From NCBI GenBank assembly GCA_020636225.1, contig JACJYI010000006.1, positions 330,501-394,500 of the forward strand: a DNA stretch of 64,000 nt, read 5' to 3'. The position numbers and the translations under genes are program-made. How positions within the stretch are numbered: the first letter of the stretch is position 1; every line of letters begins with the position of its first letter. Source of the DNA: Lewinellaceae bacterium (GTDB taxonomy: Bacteria; Bacteroidota; Bacteroidia; Chitinophagales; Saprospiraceae). Below, in pieces: positions 22,656 through 32,087 of the stretch. Under the pieces are notes generated by a model that worked only from the letters and a program-made list of their open reading frames with translations, searched no databases and was not told the origin of the DNA.

Positions 22656-22664
22656 CAAAAGATA
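22656..22664 (-). promoter_or_regulatory. Possible promoter box of the phosphate transporter
   Basis: Minus-strand TATCTTTTG resembles TAnnTTTG with one extra base, about 104 nt upstream of ATG 22551. The rest of the 266-bp gap shows nothing else. Confidence 0.3.
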
Positions 22665-22817
22665 GGGAAGTTCACCTAACCGGGTGGATCAGGCACATGG
22701 CCTTCAAGGATGAGATCAGGCAGCATTGTCCAGAATCCATTCACCGCACTGGCAGCCAGCCAGATAGGGTGTGTAAAGTTTTTATTAAGTCTGGTCGGGC
22801 GACAGCCCCCCGGAACA

Positions 22818-25800
22818 TCAATCGTTCTTCCAGGCGGGAAACCGACCCGGGGTGTAGGGTGCACCGGCTTCTTCCAACTGGGTTTCCAGACGACGGACCC
22901 AGGTATCCACTTCGCCCAGATCATCCAGTACGGCAGCGAACGATTCCCGGGCTTCTTCGTAGGCCCGTTCATAGGTTCCCGTCGGGGCGGCAGTGGTGGT
23001 CCAGAGGGAGTAGATGATCAGGTCCGTCCTGCCTTTCAGGGAGGTGCGCGACTGGCCTTCATACTTGACCAGCAGTGCATCCCCGTTCAGCTGCTCGTTC
23101 AGCTCTTTCAGGCGGATCCTGATCGCCGACAGGTCGGCCATCCAGGACGGCTCCATCACCGGCACACTGAGCATGGCCTGCTCCAGGTACGGCAGGCCTG
23201 ACTCCAAATGGCTCCGGTGCGCATCCGCAGCGGAGATGGCCCTGGCCAGGCGGGCAACTTGTTTATTGAATCCATCCAGGGCCAACCTGTCCTCCGCGCG
23301 CATATCCGACTGGAACAGTGGCTTGCAAACCAGAGGCTGGGGCGTGGACAGGGGTGTCAACTGTCCGTCGGCGTAGCGATACAGGCTGACCAGATATTGG
23401 CCCGGAGCGACCATGTATCCCAACTCGGGGGAATTCCATGGAACACTGTTGTCAAACGGGGTCAGGGACGCCGGCCCGACCGGACTGGTGCGAAAATCCC
23501 AGATCACCTGCTGTAGTCCAGCCTGGAGCGGCTGCTTGATCTTGCGGATCACCTGGCCCTCCAGGTCGGAGATGGCGATGAGCAGGAAGGGGTCTTCTTG
23601 CAAGGCTTCCTTCTTCAGGGTCGCATAATCGGGGTAGTGGACATCCTTGCCTTCTTTCTGCAGGTTTTTTTCCGCCTCAAGACGCTGGTCCTTCAGGGAC
23701 TTCGGTGCCTCCTTCAGGTAATACCGGATCACGGCTCCGACCTCCGGATTCGGTGCGGTATAATAGCTGGCCCCCTGGAAGCCCACGCCCGGGAATCCGA
23801 GCGGGTCCGCCTGGACGAACATCAGGCCATCCTCGATCGGGAAGAGGATCGCTTCCTGCTCCAACTGCTCACTGGTCAGCTGGCGGAGAGGCGCATAGTT
23901 GTCCAGGATATAGACCCCCCGGCCAAAGGTGGAGACCACGAGGTCATTCTCCTCCGGCTGAATGTCCAGGTCCATGACCAGGACGGAGGCAGGCAGGCCA
24001 TTGGTCAGCTTGACCCAGTGGACCTCGCGTGTATTGGACATATAGACCCCGTACGTGGTCCCCACGAACAACAGGTTGGGATCGACATGATCCACGCCGA
24101 TGGTGTAGGTACATCCGTTCTCCGGCAGATTGGCATTGATCTGCTCCCAGTTTGCCCCGCCATCCGTCGTCTTGTAGAGGTATGGCCGGAAATCACCGGC
24201 AAAGAAATTGTGGCAGGCCACGTAGGCCACCTGCTTGTCCAGCGGCGACGCCACGATATGATGGATGCGTGCAAATTCCGGCAATCCGGGCAGGTTAGCC
24301 TTCTTCCAGGTCGTTCCGCCATCATGGGTGTACTGGAGCAGGCCATCGCCTGAGCCGGCATACAACCGTTGCTCATCCAGTGGCGATTCCGCCAGGGTGA
24401 CAATGTGGGCAAAGGAGGCCTTGCTGACCATCTCGTCCATGGCCCAGCTCCGGTCCATGAGCTTGTGCAATTCCTTGGGTACGCCGCGGGTCAGGTCCGG
24501 GCTGATCGCCGTCCAGCTCTCTCCGCGGTCATCGGAGCGCAGCACCTTGTTGCCGCCGTGATAAAGTCGCTTGTGATCATGACTGGACAGGATGAGGGCG
24601 GCATCCCAGTCGAACCGGTAGGCTTCTTCGCCCTTCTCCTCAAAACTGCGCAGGTACAGTCGTTCACCCGTTCGTTTGTCATAGCGGGTCAGGTTGCCGA
24701 ACTGTGACTGGGAGTAGACGATGTTCGGGTCGGCCCAGTCCACCACCGTTTCAAATCCGTCCCCGCCCAGGGTAAAATACCAGTCGCTGTTACTGATCCC
24801 TCCGGAATTGATGGTCCGGGATGGCCCGCCCAGGCTGTTGTTGTCCTGGGTGCCGATATAGACATTGTAGAAGGGCCTGGCCCGGTCGGCGGTGACCTTG
24901 TAGCATTCGGCGATCGGGATATTGGCCTTGAAGGCCCAGGTGTTGGCCATGTCAAAGGATTCATAGACCCCTCCATCACAACCGGACAGGAGGTGGCGGT
25001 GATCCTTAGGATCGATCCACAGGGCGTGATTGTCGACATGTTTCTTGTCCTCGCCCAACCGCGACCAGGTCTTGCCTCCGTCAATACTGACCTGATTGAA
25101 GATATCCATGGCATAGATGCGGTTGATATCCACAGGATCGCAGAAAAGCTTCTGGCAATAGAAGGCATAGGAAGTGGTGTAGCCACTGATTTTCGACCAG
25201 CTGGCTCCGGCATCCATGCTCTTGTAGATGCCCTTGTTCTCCTTGGCATCCACGACGGCCACCAGCATGTCCGGATCGACGGGAGAGATATCCATGCCGA
25301 TGCGTCCGACCATGGTCTGCGGCAATCCTCCCTTGAGGCGCTTCCAGGTCTCGCCGCCATCCGTGCTCTTGTAGATGCCACTTTCATCACCACCCGTGAC
25401 GATGGTGGTCAGATACCGTTGCCGCTGGTGGGCCACGGTGTACAGCACATCCGGATCGCGGGGGTCCATGTGCAGCTCCCAGCAGCCGGTGTGCTCACTG
25501 GGGTGCAGCACATTCCGCCAGGTCGTTCCGCCGTCCGTGGTCTTGAAGACACCCCGGTCACCTCCCGACTGGCGGTGTGGTCCGTAGGCGGCCACCCACA
25601 CGGTGTTCGGGTCGGAGGGGTGAACCACGATCTCCCCGATCTGCTGGCTTTCCTTCAATCCCTTGTTGACCCAGCTTTTGCCGCCGTCCTCGCTTTTGTA
25701 GACGCCATCGCCCGGCACGACGTAGGAGTGGGCATTGTTCTCACCCGTCCCGACCCAGACAGTGTGCGGATGGGATGGATCCAGGGTGACCGCTCCCATG

Positions 25801-26117
25801 GCGAAGGAGGATTGACCATCGAAAATGGGCGAGAAAGTTACCCCGCCATTGGTGGTCTTCCATAGCGAACCGTGGGCAGAAGCGACATAATATTCCGTTG
25901 GGTCCTGGGGATTGACCTCGATATCGATGACCCGCCCACTGGTGATGGCCGGTCCGATCGAGCGGAAGGCCAGGCCACTGAGGCTGGTTTTTTCCAGGGA
26001 TACCGTATCCTTTTGTTCGGTGGCAGGACGGTCTTTCTTCGCCTTTCGTTCGGCTTTCTGTGAATAGGCCAGTACAGGAAGGGTCAGCAGGAGGAGCAGA
26101 TACAGGAGGGTTCTCAT
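22818..26117 (-). CDS. Secreted BNR/sortilin-like multi-propeller protein, 1099 aa
   Basis: The start is ATG 26117, since the codon two positions upstream is TTG. The signal peptide MRTLLYLLLLLTLPVLAYSQ is followed by a Lys-rich linker. Residues about 50-790 form consecutive BNR/Asp-box repeats of the SxDxGxTW type (WKTTNGGVTF, YKSEDGGKSW, FKTTDGGTTW, YKSTDGGETW, RSDDRGESW, YTHDGGTTW, YKTTDGGANW), the pattern of tandem propellers in VPS10/sortilin-like and glycosyl hydrolase-labelled proteins. The C-terminal about 300 residues form a beta domain followed by helices. No T9SS sorting domain is visible, so it probably stays periplasmic or membrane-associated. No catalytic residues can be assigned; the common annotation glycosyl hydrolase should be treated with caution. 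Confidence 0.87.
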   Translation of the reverse strand: MRTLLYLLLLLTLPVLAYSQKAERKAKKDRPATEQKDTVSLEKTSLSGLAFRSIGPAITSGRVIDIEVNPQDPTEYYVASAHGSLWKTTNGGVTFSPIFDGQSSFAMGAVTLDPSHPHTVWVGTGENNAHSYVVPGDGVYKSEDGGKSWVNKGLKESQQIGEIVVHPSDPNTVWVAAYGPHRQSGGDRGVFKTTDGGTTWRNVLHPSEHTGCWELHMDPRDPDVLYTVAHQRQRYLTTIVTGGDESGIYKSTDGGETWKRLKGGLPQTMVGRIGMDISPVDPDMLVAVVDAKENKGIYKSMDAGASWSKISGYTTSYAFYCQKLFCDPVDINRIYAMDIFNQVSIDGGKTWSRLGEDKKHVDNHALWIDPKDHRHLLSGCDGGVYESFDMANTWAFKANIPIAECYKVTADRARPFYNVYIGTQDNNSLGGPSRTINSGGISNSDWYFTLGGDGFETVVDWADPNIVYSQSQFGNLTRYDKRTGERLYLRSFEEKGEEAYRFDWDAALILSSHDHKRLYHGGNKVLRSDDRGESWTAISPDLTRGVPKELHKLMDRSWAMDEMVSKASFAHIVTLAESPLDEQRLYAGSGDGLLQYTHDGGTTWKKANLPGLPEFARIHHIVASPLDKQVAYVACHNFFAGDFRPYLYKTTDGGANWEQINANLPENGCTYTIGVDHVDPNLLFVGTTYGVYMSNTREVHWVKLTNGLPASVLVMDLDIQPEENDLVVSTFGRGVYILDNYAPLRQLTSEQLEQEAILFPIEDGLMFVQADPLGFPGVGFQGASYYTAPNPEVGAVIRYYLKEAPKSLKDQRLEAEKNLQKEGKDVHYPDYATLKKEALQEDPFLLIAISDLEGQVIRKIKQPLQAGLQQVIWDFRTSPVGPASLTPFDNSVPWNSPELGYMVAPGQYLVSLYRYADGQLTPLSTPQPLVCKPLFQSDMRAEDRLALDGFNKQVARLARAISAADAHRSHLESGLPYLEQAMLSVPVMEPSWMADLSAIRIRLKELNEQLNGDALLVKYEGQSRTSLKGRTDLIIYSLWTTTAAPTGTYERAYEEARESFAAVLDDLGEVDTWVRRLETQLEEAGAPYTPGRFPAWKND

Positions 26118-26158
26118 GGTCAAGGATCAAATGGGGCAGGCCCGGGTCAGAAAAGTCC

Positions 26159-26166
26159 TGAAGATA
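26159..26166 (-). promoter_or_regulatory. Possible promoter box of the BNR protein
   Basis: Minus-strand TATCTTCA, close to TAnnTTTG, with 41 nt between it and ATG 26117. Confidence 0.35.
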
Positions 26167-26236
26167 CGGCAAGGGATCATGTCCGACTGGTGAAATCCGA
26201 CAGAAATTCTGCCCTGTTCTCCTCTGACCAGGTGCC

Positions 26237-27550
26237 CTATTGCCGGATCAGGGCAGCCTGGCTGGTCAACTCCTGGAGGGCTGTGGCCTGTTCCAGGGTG
26301 AGGGTGCCGGAAAGGAGGTCATCCTGCTCATAGGGATCGACCTCCAGATCATAGAGTTCCTGGTTACCACTGTCGAACTGGATCAACTTGTATCGGGCAT
26401 TGCGGATCGCATAGCCTGATCGCATCGGGGTCGAATTGAGCACCTCGGAATAATTCCAGGTCCGGGCCGAAGTGGTGGCCTGGGAGAGCAGGGGAGCAAA
26501 GCTGTAGCTATCCTCCCAGGCGGGCAGATCGGCACCGGTCAGTTCGGCAATGGTGGCGAACAGGTCGGTGGTGCTGACCAGGCTACTTTCGCGGACATTG
26601 TTTCGGGTGACGCCCTTACCTGCGATGATCATGGGAATATGGATCCCACCCTGGTACAAGGAGCCTTTGCCTTGCCCGTTGGTGTAGGGAGCTTGCAGGA
26701 CCTGGGGAGATGTGCCATTGTCGCCGATGAAAATGACGATGGTATTGGCCAGTTCCTCGGCAGGGAGATGATCCATCAGGCGTCCCATTTCGGCATCGAC
26801 ACTTTCGATCATGGCCATGTAGTACGGCAAGGGGTTGGCGTCGATGCTGGCCTGGTCCGTCGGCAGTGGGCCCTGGCTGTGCAACGAATCCGACGGCAGG
26901 TGAAAGGGGGTGTGGGGTGCGGTGTACGCTACCCAGGCAAACCACGGTTGGGTCTGCTGGTCGATCCAGTCGATCGCCAGGTCGGTGATCTTGGTGGTGA
27001 TGTATCCGGAGTACTGCGCCGTTTGGCCATCCTGGGTGAGCGGCCAGGTAAAATAGTCCTGGACGCCACCGCCCAGGAGTCCGGCATAGTAGCCGACACC
27101 CATGTCCGTGGGGCGGGTTGGTTCCCCATTGGAAAGGTGCCATTTACCGATAATGGCATGGCTGTAGGCCTGGTTGGTCGATTCATCGATCCTGGTCTGC
27201 AGGGTGGTCTCCGTGATGGGGATGGTGGATGCCTCTTCCGCATTGAGCACACCTGTACGGTATCCGTAGCGGCCGGTCAGGATGGACGCCCGGGTGGGCG
27301 AGCAGACCGGAAAGGACCACACCTGGTCAAAGGTGATCCCGGCCGCTGCCAGGGCATTCAGGCGGGGCATCTCCGGCTTGATCGACCCGATGGGATAACC
27401 GGGCGTGGCATCCAGTCCGAGATCGTCGGCGATGATCAGCAGGATGTTCGGTCGGGTGTTGGCGGTTGGATCGCCATCCAGTTCCTTGTCCTTGTTGCAG
27501 GAGAAGGCCAGAACGAGTGTGAGAAGCAGGAGCAGGTTGATTCGGCGCAT
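26237..27550 (-). CDS. Sulfatase lipoprotein (Cys-type), 437 aa
   Basis: Predicted arylsulfatase-family hydrolase of sulfate esters, probably on sulfated glycans. Lipobox AFSC (Cys18) indicates a lipoprotein. The metal-binding ADDLG (Asp42, Asp43) and the formylglycine motif CSPTRASILTG (Cys83) are intact; IGKWHL near 135 and GDNGT near 278 add the conserved Lys/His and Asp/Asn residues. At 437 residues it is on the short side for the family. Cys83 needs oxidation to formylglycine, and no recognisable maturase of the CX3CX2C type lies in the window. It lies upstream of and on the same strand as the BNR protein gene. Confidence 0.92.
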   Translation of the reverse strand: MRRINLLLLLTLVLAFSCNKDKELDGDPTANTRPNILLIIADDLGLDATPGYPIGSIKPEMPRLNALAAAGITFDQVWSFPVCSPTRASILTGRYGYRTGVLNAEEASTIPITETTLQTRIDESTNQAYSHAIIGKWHLSNGEPTRPTDMGVGYYAGLLGGGVQDYFTWPLTQDGQTAQYSGYITTKITDLAIDWIDQQTQPWFAWVAYTAPHTPFHLPSDSLHSQGPLPTDQASIDANPLPYYMAMIESVDAEMGRLMDHLPAEELANTIVIFIGDNGTSPQVLQAPYTNGQGKGSLYQGGIHIPMIIAGKGVTRNNVRESSLVSTTDLFATIAELTGADLPAWEDSYSFAPLLSQATTSARTWNYSEVLNSTPMRSGYAIRNARYKLIQFDSGNQELYDLEVDPYEQDDLLSGTLTLEQATALQELTSQAALIRQ

Positions 27551-27721
27551 GAAGGTTGGATGATTTCCGAAGGAAGAGGTTTAACCACCTGCACCGGAAC
27601 GGAGGGTGTTTTCACCAAAGGTAATGCCTGACAGATTCTGCCAAAGAACGTTACCAACCGATGGAATACCCATCAGCACCGAACCTCGCCGCTTGTCATC
27701 CTGCTCCCGAAGGGCCAACGA

Positions 27722-28180
27722 TCACCCGGCTCTTCTCAGGGCGGACCAGATGACCAGCGCAAAACCACAGAACGTGGTGATGGCGCGCAGGCAATGGTAG
27801 GACCACCATTGGTCCCGAAGGATCGTCCAATCCTGAGGAGGACTGGCCTTGTCCCAGGTCATCACGACGGCATTGATAGGCTGATTCCCGAATCGGGTCG
27901 TCAGGGCACTGCCGACCATGAAGACCATGGCAATCACCAGCGTGATCAGCACAGGCCGGTTGTCTCGTTGCTGATAGGCGGACAATGCGGTCAGCAGCAA
28001 GGTGGAGAATCCCATCAGGGGCATCAGCGTATTCAATCCGCGAATGGCGCCCTGCTGTTGGTCCACATACGTTTCGTACGGATATGCGGAAGGATCGTAT
28101 CCCGCCCAGATCACAAAGACACTTCCGGCCAGCAACCCGGCCAGCAGGATGTTGAAAAAACGAACCAGATCTTGAGACAT
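27722..28180 (-). CDS. DUF1772 family membrane protein, 152 aa
   Basis: Four hydrophobic segments (about residues 7-27, 50-70, 77-97 and 130-150) match the compact four-helix DUF1772/anthrone-oxygenase-like family. Typical phrases are LLAGLLAGSVF, LMGFSTLLLTAL, VGSALTTRFGNQPIN and WWSYHCLRAITTFCGF. ATG 28180 gives the usual family length; an ATG at 28204 would add eight residues, and the 250-codon frame reaching 28474 is not protein-like upstream. An inner-membrane protein of unknown activity. It is monocistronic and divergent from the radical SAM gene. Confidence 0.8.
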   Translation of the reverse strand: MSQDLVRFFNILLAGLLAGSVFVIWAGYDPSAYPYETYVDQQQGAIRGLNTLMPLMGFSTLLLTALSAYQQRDNRPVLITLVIAMVFMVGSALTTRFGNQPINAVVMTWDKASPPQDWTILRDQWWSYHCLRAITTFCGFALVIWSALRRAG

Positions 28181-28662
28181 ATGAAGCAATTGATGGAGTG
28201 ACATGACCAGGCAAACCGGACATGATCGATCTTCCCTTGGAAGGCCATGCCCATCTACCTGAATGCAACCTGATCTGATCAACTCCTCTCCAGGTCCCTC
28301 TTCATCCTGGCAGGATGGTAATGGGCGAATCAGGAGGCGAACAGAGATAACCTGATAGCTGACTGAAAACACGACGGCTCGTACCCACCGCCTGGTTCGA
28401 AAAGGAAAAGCAACGGGATGACGGAATGCTTTTCGGGAATAGAATTCCTTGAATGTACGACTGGTGATCCACATTGTCCGGATTTATTTTTCATCAGCAT
28501 GACCAGGCATTTTCCATTGGCCGACTTTGCGACCGATTTTCGTTCTTCCCGGTCGCCGGGGGCTGGAGATAAACATGTTATCCGGTTCAATGGAAAGGGC
28601 ATGTTCTTCACATGAACCACTTGCGGATGATTGGGGTGGAAAACCAATGCGGACCAAGTGCG
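28181..28662. other. Divergent intergenic region without a gene
   Basis: About 480 bp between the DUF1772 and radical SAM genes. No repeat, RNA gene or convincing reading frame was seen apart from the promoter-like box at 28663-28670. Confidence 0.5.
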
Positions 28663-28670
28663 TATTTTCA
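28663..28670 (+). promoter_or_regulatory. Promoter-like box 4 nt before the radical SAM start
   Basis: TATTTTCA (TAnnTTYR) followed by CCCC and ATG 28675. If used, the transcript would begin at or next to the start codon. Confidence 0.35.
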
Positions 28671-28674
28671 CCCC

Positions 28675-30870
28675 ATGGGTCCCGTCTACCTCATCACCCC
28701 GCCGTTCACCCAGTTGAACACGCCCTACCCGGCGACCGCCTACCTGAAGGGATTCCTGAATACCCGGGGCATTCCTGCCCGGCAGGATGACCTCGGCATC
28801 GAAGTGATCCTCCGCCTGTTCAGCCAGCGGGGACTGACCGATCTGTTTGATCACATCGCCGGGGCGGATCAGCCGGTATCCGAGAATTCCCGACGGATCA
28901 TCGCCCTTCGGGACACATACATCCGCAGCATCGATGCGGTCATCGCCTTCCTCCAGGGCAGGAACCCTACCCTGGCGCATCGCATCTGCCAGGACCACTT
29001 CCTGCCGGAAGCCTCCCGCTTTGCCCAGCTCGATGACCTGGAATGGGCTTTCGGTGCCCTGGGTATCCAGGACCAGGCCAAGCACCTGGCCACCCTCTAT
29101 CTGGAGGACCTGTCCGACCTCATCCAGGAATGCGTGGACCCCCATTTCGGCTTCAGCCGCTATGCCGAGCGGCTGGGGCGGTGTGCGTCCACCTTTGACG
29201 AGATCCATGCGTCGCTGCAAGCTCCATATACCTATATCGACACACTGCTGATCGACCTGCTGGAAGAACGCATGGCGGAGGTCCGGCCTGGCCTGGTGGC
29301 CATCTCTGTTCCCTTCCCCGGCAACCTCTATGCCGGCTTCCGCTGTGCCCAATGGATCAAGGCCCACTACCCCGATGTGCCGGTGGCCATGGGTGGCGGA
29401 TTTGCCAACACCGAATTGCGCTCCCTCTCCGATCCACGGGTGTTCGACTTCTTTGATTTTATCACCCTCGACGATGGCGAAGCGCCCCTCGAGCATCTGG
29501 TCGAACACCTGGCCGGCAAGCGGCCGCAGGCGTTGTTGAAGCGCACCTTCGTTCGGATCGATGGTCAGGTGGATTACCTCAATTTCTCCCTGGACAAAGA
29601 CTACAAACAGGAGGATTGCGGAACGCCCGACTATAGCGACCTACCCCTGGACCGCTACATCTCTGTGCTGGAAGTGGCCAACCCCATGCACCGCATGTGG
29701 AGCGATGGGCGGTGGAACAAGCTGACCATGGCCCACGGCTGTTACTGGGGGAAATGCACCTTCTGCGATATCTCCCTGGATTACATCCAGAAGTACGAAC
29801 CCCTCACCGCAGCACTGCTCTGCGACAGGATGGAGGAGATGATCACTGCCACCGGGGAGACCGGTTTCCATTTCGTCGATGAGGCGGCCCCACCCGCCCT
29901 GATGCGCGAGCTGGCCCTGGAGATCCTCCGGCGAAAACTGACCGTGACCTGGTGGACCAACATCCGGTTTGAAAAGAGCTTTACGCGTGACCTGTGCAGG
30001 CTGCTACGGGCATCGGGATGCATTGGGGTGTCCGGAGGCCTGGAAGTGGCGTCCGACCGCCTGCTGGATCTGATCCAGAAGGGGGTCAGTGTGGCGCAGG
30101 TGGCCCGGGTGACGCGCAACTTCACGGAGCAGGGGATCATGGTGCATGCCTACCTGATGTATGCCTTCCCCACCCAGACCGTCCAGGAAACGGTCGATTC
30201 CCTGGAAATGGTGCGGCAGTTATTTGAAGCCGGAGTGATCCAGTCAGGGTTCTGGCACCAGTTTGCCATGACGGCGCACAGTCCGGTCGGACTGGACCCG
30301 GCGGGGTTCGGGGTGGAAGCGACCACGACCACCGTGGGGACGTTTGCCAATAATGACATGGACTATGTGGATGCGACCGGTATCGACCATGACCGATTCA
30401 GCTACGGACTGAAGAAATCCCTGCTGAATTTCATGCACGGCATCGGCTTTGACTTTCCGCTGCAGGACTGGTTTGATTTTCCCATTCCGGAGACGAGCAT
30501 TCCGCAGGACTATATCCAGGACGCGTTGCATGAGGAGGAACCGTTCAAATGGCGGACCAATGCGAAGGTGGTCTGGCTGGGTGGGCCGGTATCAGGACGG
30601 CCCATTCCGCGGTTGTCCAAAAAAGATGATCGGGAAGGGATGGAATTGACGGTTCATGATCTGCACGAAACGTATTCTGTGAAATTACCCAAAGAATTGG
30701 GACAGTGGTTGATCCATCTGATTCCCCGAATTTCGGGCGATCAGAAAGAGTGCCTGATCCTGGGAGATATCGCTTCTGATGCGGATGCAGCCGGACTGGC
30801 TGATCTGGAATTGCTCTGGGAAGGGCGGGAGATGAGGAAGTTGAGGGAGAGGGGGCTGGTGGTGGTGTGA
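28675..30870 (+). CDS. B12-binding-domain radical SAM protein, 731 aa
   Basis: The start at ATG 28675 gives the family-typical N-terminus VYLITPPFTQLNTPYPATAY; ATG 28612 would add 21 non-conserved residues. Residues about 1-330 resemble the cobalamin-binding Rossmann-like domain (VAISVPFPGNLYAGFRCA, PVAMGGGF). The radical SAM core follows, with cluster cysteines Cys356, Cys361 and Cys364 in GCYWGKCTFC. That spacing is CX4CX2C, not the classical CX3CX2C, but CYWxxCxFC is a recurrent form in this B12 subgroup. FVDEAAPP, TWWTNIRFEKSF and SGGLEVASDRLLDLIQKG follow the TIM-barrel order. The substrate is unknown. It is monocistronic. Confidence 0.85.
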   Translation: MGPVYLITPPFTQLNTPYPATAYLKGFLNTRGIPARQDDLGIEVILRLFSQRGLTDLFDHIAGADQPVSENSRRIIALRDTYIRSIDAVIAFLQGRNPTLAHRICQDHFLPEASRFAQLDDLEWAFGALGIQDQAKHLATLYLEDLSDLIQECVDPHFGFSRYAERLGRCASTFDEIHASLQAPYTYIDTLLIDLLEERMAEVRPGLVAISVPFPGNLYAGFRCAQWIKAHYPDVPVAMGGGFANTELRSLSDPRVFDFFDFITLDDGEAPLEHLVEHLAGKRPQALLKRTFVRIDGQVDYLNFSLDKDYKQEDCGTPDYSDLPLDRYISVLEVANPMHRMWSDGRWNKLTMAHGCYWGKCTFCDISLDYIQKYEPLTAALLCDRMEEMITATGETGFHFVDEAAPPALMRELALEILRRKLTVTWWTNIRFEKSFTRDLCRLLRASGCIGVSGGLEVASDRLLDLIQKGVSVAQVARVTRNFTEQGIMVHAYLMYAFPTQTVQETVDSLEMVRQLFEAGVIQSGFWHQFAMTAHSPVGLDPAGFGVEATTTTVGTFANNDMDYVDATGIDHDRFSYGLKKSLLNFMHGIGFDFPLQDWFDFPIPETSIPQDYIQDALHEEEPFKWRTNAKVVWLGGPVSGRPIPRLSKKDDREGMELTVHDLHETYSVKLPKELGQWLIHLIPRISGDQKECLILGDIASDADAAGLADLELLWEGREMRKLRERGLVVV

Positions 30871-30992
30871 TACAAATAATGTGTCAAACTGCAAAGCAAA
30901 AACGCTCTTGATCAATTATCGTCTCATAAAGAGCAATATACCTTTTTTGAGAAAAACCCACTGCTGTCCGTAAAGATTTCATATTAAGTTAA

Positions 30993-31511
30993 TCATCATT
31001 GATAGTCAATATTTTCGATGTCAAATAACTTGAAATTCCGTTCCTATTCTCTTGAATGAATCGTCGCCAAACCAGGGCCTACCGAACACATCAGAGACCC
31101 GTATGGCCAGCATAATATGAAGATTTAGCCAAAGGATATTTATCAAGCGTGAAGACAGCCGCATTATTTGGTCGGTCAGTGGATCCGAATCTTGATCAAG
31201 ATTCCAGATACGACAGAGTTGATGAGGAATCCTGCCACCGATCAAATACGAGCGGCCGGGTCCTGATGTAGCTATGCTACAGATCGTTCAACGAGATAAG
31301 CGGTATGCCCGGCAAGAATAAGAAGGCCCATTTTGGCGACAAGCGCTTTTGCCTTCTTTTGGCGCGTCAAAAGAAGCCCCGAGTACTCGGGGCGCCGGCT
31401 TGAGGCGGGCCAGAGGTAAGCTCCTACAATCAAATTTTCCGAATGATGTCACAAGTGGAATACTACAGCCAGCCAAGGGCAACCTTCCGAGGTTTATTCT
31501 GGACTGATATG
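30993..31511. repeat. Dispersed ~530-bp repeat, copy 1
   Basis: Matches 42251-42792 in the same orientation over most of its length (by eye roughly three quarters or more of positions). Shared landmarks are GATCAAATACGAGCGGCCGG, GCCCATTTTGGCGAC, the perfect palindrome GCCCCGAGTACTCGGGGC (31376-31393) and CAACCTTCCGAGGTTTA. Short minus-strand frames in both copies are non-convincing. It lacks the features of a known insertion sequence. Confidence 0.85.
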
Positions 31512-31522
31512 AGAAAAACCAA

Positions 31523-32077
31523 TCAGTAGTTATTGTTCAGTTGATAAGCTTCTATATCATCCAGCTCTTTCTGAATCAAAGGAGTTGTACGTGTACATAA
31601 ATTGGTGGTAAAATGCCGCCCAGGCAAACTCCCGACAGGTAATTTCGAATGATCATATCGAACCGGATAATCCAATCCTTTTTTATTCGCATAAATCAGG
31701 TACTCTCCACCGATTACGAATGGATAGCCACATGCCGATTCAAATGCTCCGGTTATGATTTCAATTCGATCAAAAATTTCAAAATTCTTGATTTTCTTGA
31801 CAACGGAAATCTCGACAATATGATAATACCTTCTTTCAAGACTTGAATCCCCCGTCTCATAATAATCTCCGCCTTCATCCACCTTATAATCCGGAGTTAG
31901 GTACTCAGCAAAACCTGGCAGTATCCTGATGACTTTCCCTAGAATAATTACATCTGCACTTTCATATCCCGTTTTCACGTCATGCCAACGACATGAGCAT
32001 GCCTCAAGTTCAGTCGTAAACCACATTAAACTGAATTCGATTACAATAAAAAAAACAATTTTAGGGTAACTCATCAT
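31523..32077 (-). CDS. NTR/TIMP-like secreted protein, 184 aa
   Basis: The start is ATG 32077, 10 nt after the stop of the DinB-like gene; the longer GTG start would overlap that gene. Signal peptide MSYPKIVFFIVIEFSLMWF leads to ELEACSC, and the CxC near the mature N-terminus with the following YESADVIILGKVIRI is the pattern of bacterial netrin/TIMP-like (OB-fold) proteins. Further cysteines near residues 115 and 160 could complete disulfides. The gene is clearly AT-richer than its neighbours, which suggests transfer. Role unknown; TIMP-like folds are not necessarily protease inhibitors in bacteria. Confidence 0.7.
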   Translation of the reverse strand: MMSYPKIVFFIVIEFSLMWFTTELEACSCRWHDVKTGYESADVIILGKVIRILPGFAEYLTPDYKVDEGGDYYETGDSSLERRYYHIVEISVVKKIKNFEIFDRIEIITGAFESACGYPFVIGGEYLIYANKKGLDYPVRYDHSKLPVGSLPGRHFTTNLCTRTTPLIQKELDDIEAYQLNNNY

Positions 32078-32087
32078 GGCAATATTC

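Noticed and set aside
28612..28674. Upstream ATG start for the radical SAM gene
   Set aside because: The 21 added residues are not family-like, whereas ATG 28675 starts directly at the conserved VYLITPPFTQLN.
28330..29508. A 392-codon minus-strand frame
   Set aside because: It is antisense to the radical SAM gene and runs into the non-coding divergent region; no signal or family features.
31288..31482. Short minus-strand frames shared by the two ~530-bp repeats (also 42478-42856)
   Set aside because: The frames differ in length and phase between copies and cross the palindrome; conservation is at DNA rather than protein level.
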